Below are positions 21,033 to 24,763 of a DNA stretch of 24,763 bases, piece by piece. Positions within the stretch are counted from its first letter, which is position 1. Each line of letters begins with the position of its first letter. Below the pieces are notes generated by a model. The model saw nothing but the letters and a program-made list of their open reading frames with translations, was not told the origin of the DNA and did not search any database. Source of the stretch: JBKHHU01 sp046539045 (GTDB taxonomy: Bacteria; Planctomycetota; Phycisphaerae; SM23-33); contig JBKHHU010000027.1 of assembly GCA_046539045.1 (NCBI GenBank), forward strand, positions 1-24,763. Reading direction: 5' to 3'. A program made the translations under genes and the position numbers.

Positions 21033-22208
21033 ATGACGCAACGGAAACGAGTGAGATTGGCGCTAGGCTGGTACCATCAGGGGTACCACCGGGGCGTAGC
21101 GAGATTCGCCAAGGAGGCCGGCTGGCACCTCTGGACGGGCCGGCGCCTTCACACGATGATCCACGAAGGCTGGACCGGCGATGGGTTCATCACCAACGGA
21201 CTGTTCCCGGAGGAATGGAAGATCCTTTTCACCCTGCCTGAGGTCGCCCTGGTGAGCATTGATCATTTCCCGATCCATCGCGACCGGACCGCACGCATCC
21301 GCGTGGACCATCAGGCGGTCGGCGTGCTGGCGCTGGAGCATTTCCGTCAACGCGGGTTCGAGAACTTCGCCTGGTTCAGCCGCTACAAGAGCCACGAGTT
21401 CCAACGTGCCGAAGCATTCGAACAGGCGGCCGAGGCCGGCGGGTATCACTGCCACGCCATCGCATGGTTTGAGCATCGCGGCCAGACGCCTGCTGCCTCC
21501 GAACGCCGACAGGACTGGTTGCGGCGGAAGGTGAGCGAGCTGCCCACGCCGGTGGCGATTCTCGCGGTCAACGATGAGGAGGCCGTGGACCTGCTGGACG
21601 CCTGCGATGACATCGGCCTGGCCGTGCCCGAACAGGTCGCGATCATGGGCGTCGGCAATACCGAGGAGATTTGCGACTACACCCGCGTCCCGCTGACCAG
21701 CATCGACATCAACCGCGAGGAATGTGGATACCAGGCAGCCGCCCTGCTAAAGCGCCTGATGGACGGCGAGCACATCCCGGAGGAACAGCCGGTGATCGTG
21801 CCGCTCAAGGGCGTGGCGGCCAGGCACAGCACGGACATCGTTGCCGTCGGGCACGTGGAGGTCGCCCGGGCGGTGCGTTTCATCTGGGACAACATCGAGC
21901 GGAACATCGGCGTGGACAATGTCGTGGACGCCGTCGCCCTCTCGCGACGGTCGCTGTTCAGCGCGTTCCGCCGGTATCTAGGCCGGTCGCCGCACCAGGA
22001 GATTCTGCGTCGGCGGCTTGAGGTTACCAAGCGCCTGCTCCGGGAGACGGACCTGAAGGTCAACCAGATTTACTCGCGAGCGGGGTTCGCGAGCATCACG
22101 CACCTGTACCAGGTCTTCAAGCGGGAAGTAAAGATGACGCCGCGGCAGTATCGGCTCAGCCACCGCGGGCGCAAACCGGAAGTGAAAGCGGCGGCAGCAG
22201 AGAACTGA
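21033..22208 (+). CDS. XylR-type transcriptional regulator (LacI-like sensor plus AraC DNA-binding domain)
   Basis: The 391-aa length is almost the same as E. coli XylR (392 aa). The N-terminal 280 residues are a periplasmic-binding-protein-like sensor domain: LALGWYHQGYHRGVARF, then VSIDHFPIHRDRTARIRVDHQAVG, AILAVNDEEAVDLLDACDDIGLAVPEQVAIMGVGN, and PLTSIDINREECGYQAAALL, as in LacI/GalR proteins. The C-terminal 100 residues are an AraC domain with two helix-turn-helix units (VDAVALSRRSLFSAFRRYLGRSP and VNQIYSRAGFASITHLYQVFKREVKMTPRQYR). It probably activates transcription when it binds a sugar. The start at 21033 has GGAGA 8 nt upstream; an in-frame TTG at 20988 lies in the promoter. It is divergent from the PEP-CTERM/GH113 operon, its most likely target. 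xylA is far away in this window. Confidence 0.9.
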   Translation: MTQRKRVRLALGWYHQGYHRGVARFAKEAGWHLWTGRRLHTMIHEGWTGDGFITNGLFPEEWKILFTLPEVALVSIDHFPIHRDRTARIRVDHQAVGVLALEHFRQRGFENFAWFSRYKSHEFQRAEAFEQAAEAGGYHCHAIAWFEHRGQTPAASERRQDWLRRKVSELPTPVAILAVNDEEAVDLLDACDDIGLAVPEQVAIMGVGNTEEICDYTRVPLTSIDINREECGYQAAALLKRLMDGEHIPEEQPVIVPLKGVAARHSTDIVAVGHVEVARAVRFIWDNIERNIGVDNVVDAVALSRRSLFSAFRRYLGRSPHQEILRRRLEVTKRLLRETDLKVNQIYSRAGFASITHLYQVFKREVKMTPRQYRLSHRGRKPEVKAAAAEN

Positions 22209-22424
22209 CTACGGCCGGGCCTTGGGTTCGGGCAACTGTTTGATCCGTTCGCGCAGCGACCCGGGCGCACCGTCAGCTGGGCGCGAGAGTTGAGTCTCCT
22301 GGATACCATGTCGGCTGCGGCGACAGCAAACCCCACACCGCGAGATGTACCTTCTTTTTTTGGGCTATTTGTCCGATTTTTGCAAGCGTTCCGGGCGATT
22401 TCTTCGGTTTTCCCTACCGTTGAT
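22209..22424 (+). other. Gene-free stretch downstream of the regulator
   Basis: No credible coding frame, tRNA or repeat is visible. T-rich runs occur at 22349-22392. The stretch ends in the terminator at 22425, so it is either a long 3' UTR of the regulator mRNA or a separate small RNA. Confidence 0.3.
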
Positions 22425-22449
22425 CCGGCAGCCTCCTGGCCGGTTTTTT
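22425..22449 (+). terminator. Intrinsic terminator, 217 nt downstream of the regulator
   Basis: CCGGC (22425-22429) pairs with GCCGG (22439-22443) around AGCCTCCTG, followed by TTTTTT (22444-22449). The distance from the regulator stop codon is unusually long. The loop shows CCTCCT, an anti-SD sequence. Confidence 0.7.
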
Positions 22450-22561
22450 CGGTCGCGCGCAGCGTTCCGGGCCACTGTGCATCTGTCTATACGCGCAGGC
22501 CGGGGGAGTTCTTCGCGCAAAACCAGACCGATCGCCCGGGCTCCTGCCTCAAACCGCACGC

Positions 22562-22590
22562 TTTATGCGGACCCCTGTGGAAGGTATGCT
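22562..22590 (+). promoter_or_regulatory. Weak possible promoter of the VWA gene
   Basis: TTTATG (22562-22567), a 17-nt spacer and TATGCT (22585-22590). Both boxes are poor matches, so this is only a candidate. Confidence 0.25.
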
Positions 22591-22620
22591 GGGGCAACGC
22601 GTTATTCGAAACAGGAAACC

Positions 22621-24763
22621 ATGAGTTCAGCTCCCAACATTTCCGCCGCATGGGTCCAGTTCGGTCAGCCGTGGTGGCTGGCGGCGCTGGTGCTGGTCGC
22701 CGGGCCGGTGCTGATCGCCGCCTACAGCGCCCGGCGAGGCAGGCACGTGCCGACGTGGAGCGTCGCGCTGCAGATGCTCGCGATTGCCGCTCTGGTGCTG
22801 GCTGTCTCCGGACCGACTGCCCGACTCGGTGCCGGCGCCGACAAGGCCGTCCTGGTTCTGCGGGATGTCTCCGCCTCCACCCGCGATCAACGTCAGGCGC
22901 TGCCGTTGCCCGAGCAGGTGCCGGTGCAGGAATACCTGTTCGCCCGCGGGGTCAGCCGCGGCGAGCCGCCTGCCGACGACGCGACTGAGCTGTCTTCTGC
23001 CCTGCGTCTGGCGACGGCGAAGGACGGGCAGCTGTCCGGCGTGGTGCTGGTCAGCGACGGGCAGTTCACCGACGACTGGCAGGCCGCGGCCGAAGCCCTC
23101 TCCCGGACCGACGTGCCGGTGTGGATCACGCCCCTGCAGACGCCCCCCGCCGATGCCCGTATCGCGTGGCTGGACGCCCGCCGACGACGCGACGGGAAAA
23201 TCCGGCTGCGGGTGACCCTCCGAAGCAACGCCCCGCTGCGCCGAACCCTTGTCCTTCGCCGGCAGGACGCCGACGAGCCGCTTCTGCGCCGCACGCTGAC
23301 GATCCTCCCGGACCAGCCGGCCTCGCTGCACGTGCTGGATACCCCTCCGCCAGACCAGGTGGCGGTCTACCAAGCCGCCATCGACGAAGCGAACACCTTC
23401 CCCGAAAACAACACGGCCCAAGCGTCGGTGCTCCCGCAGCAGAAGCAGGTGGCGATCATCGACGGGCCTATCCTCGCCAGGATGATTCCCGAGGGTTCCG
23501 GGCGATTTGTCTCCCTCGACCCCGCCGACGTGCCTGCCGACAGCCGGACCCTTTCCGCCTACTCCGCCGTCCTCCTGGCCGACGCGAGCGGGATGCTGCT
23601 CAGCGAAGCCCAGCGGGCCGCGGTGGCGGATTATGTCCGTGCCGGGGGCGGTCTGGTGCTTGTGGGGGCGGGGCCTTACGCTTCCGCTGCCGACCGGGCC
23701 GACCCGCTGAATCAGGTCGCTGCCCTGGTGCCCAACCCGCAGGAGAGGGAGCCGATGAAGGTCATCCTTGCCGTCGACGCCTCCGGCTCCATGGGCCGAC
23801 AGGCCGGGCCGGCAGGCCAGAGCAAGTTCGAGCTGGCGGCAGAGGCCGTGCTCTCCCTCCGGAAGCATCTGACCGACTCGGACTCGCTGGCCGTCGTGAG
23901 CTTCTCGGACAAGGCCCGCACCCTCTATGACAGCGGGTCGGCCGCGCCGAACTTCGCTGCGGTTCGCGAGTCGCTACGCACGATTTCGCCCACCGGCCCC
24001 ACCGACGTCGAGCCGGCGCTGCGGGAAGCGATTGCACTCGCCCCGGCCGAGAAGACCGGCCTGGTGATCCTGCTCAGCGACCTGCTGACCCGGTCCTTTG
24101 AGCCCGCCGGCTATGTCGAAGCCTTCAACAGGAAGGACCTCTCGCTGGCGGTGGTGCTGACCGGTTCAGGGTCGGGCGATTCTGCCCGGACCAAGCCGCT
24201 GGAGCAACTGGCCGGGTCGCTGGATGCGCCGGTCGTCTCGCCGACCGACCTCAAGGGCCTTGCCGACGTCTTCGGGCGGTTCGTCCGCTCCACCCGAGGG
24301 GATGCGATCCGTCGCGGGCGCTTCGAGCTCAGCGGGATCCGTAATTTGCCCGGGGACGTCTCCGCCCTGCCCGCGGTGGACAGCTACGTGCTGTCGGCGG
24401 CAGCGGACGGTGCGACGGTGCTTGCCGGTATCGCCGGGGACCCGGTCGCGGCACGTCGGCGGGTCGGGCTCGGGCGATCGATCACGCTGGCGATACCGAT
24501 TTCCGCCGGAGAGAACGCCGCCTGGCGAGCCAGTCCGGCGGTGGGTCGCATGCTGGCAGGCGCGATCGGCCGGGTCGCCCGCCCGTCCGACGATCCGCGG
24601 TTCAGTGCGGACCTGAGACGAACCGGCGACGATCTGGAATTGACAGTCACTGCCGAGGAGGAGGGCCAGCCGATGAACGATCTTTCTCTGACTGGGTCGG
24701 CCTGGGACGCAGACGCCGCTGTCGTCGCGCGGGTCGGTTTGCGGCAGACGGCCCCGGGGGAGT
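22621..24763 (+). CDS. VWA/GATase-like membrane protein, 3' end outside the window
   Basis: An open frame runs from ATG 22621 to the window end without a stop (714 codons visible). Two membrane helices come first: about residues 18-37 (WLAALVLVAGPVLIAAYSAR) and 48-64. Then a VWA-like domain follows with DVSAS (D82, S84, S86) and VVLVSDGQFTDD. After a beta-rich segment there is a class I glutamine-amidotransferase-like domain (about 275-375: VAIIDGPILARM, VLLADASGMLLSEAQRAAVADYVRAGGGLVLVGAG). A second VWA domain begins at 379 with a complete MIDAS DASGS (D386, S388, S390). The layout resembles the large BatA/YfbK-related planctomycete proteins, in which VWA domains bind partner proteins via Mg2+. 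AGGA with 4-nt spacing is a weak SD. It starts 171 nt after the terminator at 22449. Partner and function are unknown. Confidence 0.85.
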   Translation, partial: MSSAPNISAAWVQFGQPWWLAALVLVAGPVLIAAYSARRGRHVPTWSVALQMLAIAALVLAVSGPTARLGAGADKAVLVLRDVSASTRDQRQALPLPEQVPVQEYLFARGVSRGEPPADDATELSSALRLATAKDGQLSGVVLVSDGQFTDDWQAAAEALSRTDVPVWITPLQTPPADARIAWLDARRRRDGKIRLRVTLRSNAPLRRTLVLRRQDADEPLLRRTLTILPDQPASLHVLDTPPPDQVAVYQAAIDEANTFPENNTAQASVLPQQKQVAIIDGPILARMIPEGSGRFVSLDPADVPADSRTLSAYSAVLLADASGMLLSEAQRAAVADYVRAGGGLVLVGAGPYASAADRADPLNQVAALVPNPQEREPMKVILAVDASGSMGRQAGPAGQSKFELAAEAVLSLRKHLTDSDSLAVVSFSDKARTLYDSGSAAPNFAAVRESLRTISPTGPTDVEPALREAIALAPAEKTGLVILLSDLLTRSFEPAGYVEAFNRKDLSLAVVLTGSGSGDSARTKPLEQLAGSLDAPVVSPTDLKGLADVFGRFVRSTRGDAIRRGRFELSGIRNLPGDVSALPAVDSYVLSAAADGATVLAGIAGDPVAARRRVGLGRSITLAIPISAGENAAWRASPAVGRMLAGAIGRVARPSDDPRFSADLRRTGDDLELTVTAEEEGQPMNDLSLTGSAWDADAAVVARVGLRQTAPGE

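Noticed and set aside
22627..23868. 413-codon minus-strand frame
   Set aside because: Antisense to the VWA protein, which has clear membrane helices and MIDAS motifs.
1..24763. CRISPR arrays, tRNAs, rRNAs, transposases, integrases
   Set aside because: No spaced repeat array, no T-loop GGTTCGA-type tRNA signature in gene-free stretches, and no recognisable mobile-element protein.

Overview
The window looks like a stretch of a GC-rich planctomycete-type chromosome (Planctomycetota, perhaps Phycisphaerae). This is inferred from the gene content: two exosortase-sorted PEP-CTERM proteins, a tandem DUF4159-type protein, very large secreted proteins of unknown function, a VWA/GATase-like membrane protein, and a XylR-type LacI/AraC hybrid regulator. 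Genes have clear Shine-Dalgarno sites. Several -35/-10 pairs can be read at 16-18 bp spacing, and many units end in an intrinsic terminator. No rRNA, tRNA, CRISPR array, insertion sequence or integrase was seen.

Layout. 1-1570: xylose isomerase xylA on the minus strand with its terminator and promoter, and at the extreme left edge a possible leaderless gene running out of the window. 1680-2973: a noncoding stretch with 10-bp direct repeats, a 15-codon PPP mini-ORF and a terminator, then mutY with an intact Nudix box. 3181-5904: a lipoprotein and a secreted tandem DUF4159 protein. 5905-6612: a 708-nt gene-free stretch with a minus-strand terminator whose loop carries an anti-Shine-Dalgarno sequence. 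6613-8809: a three-gene unit (Asp-box beta-propeller, Zn-dependent-family oxidoreductase, 64-aa Cys-rich zinc-ribbon protein). 8811-9012: a strongly structured RNA that folds like 6S RNA. 9089-10072: a PfkB-family sugar kinase. 10125-10841: an A/T-richer gene of unknown function, probably acquired. 10873-13098 (minus): a nucleoside-processing pair, an MTAP-like protein and an amidohydrolase, both lacking key residues. 13269-15072 (minus): DUF721/DciA-like protein and dnaN. 15181-18699 (minus): a 1172-aa secreted protein. 18909-20813 (minus): a PEP-CTERM protein and a PEP-CTERM GH113-like glycoside hydrolase. 21033-22208: the divergent XylR-like regulator. 22621-end: a VWA/GATase-like membrane protein cut by the window end.

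How parts may work together. The GH113-like enzyme, its small PEP-CTERM partner and the divergent sugar-sensing regulator form a compact polysaccharide-utilisation module. xylA and the sugar kinase suggest pentose/hexose use, but they are separate units. dnaN and the DciA-like gene are replication genes without an adjacent dnaA, recF or gyrB. The strongest candidates for something new are the structured RNA at 8846-9009 and the residue-depleted amidohydrolase/MTAP-like pair. Weaker candidates are the noncoding loci carrying CCTCC anti-SD motifs beside intrinsic terminators.
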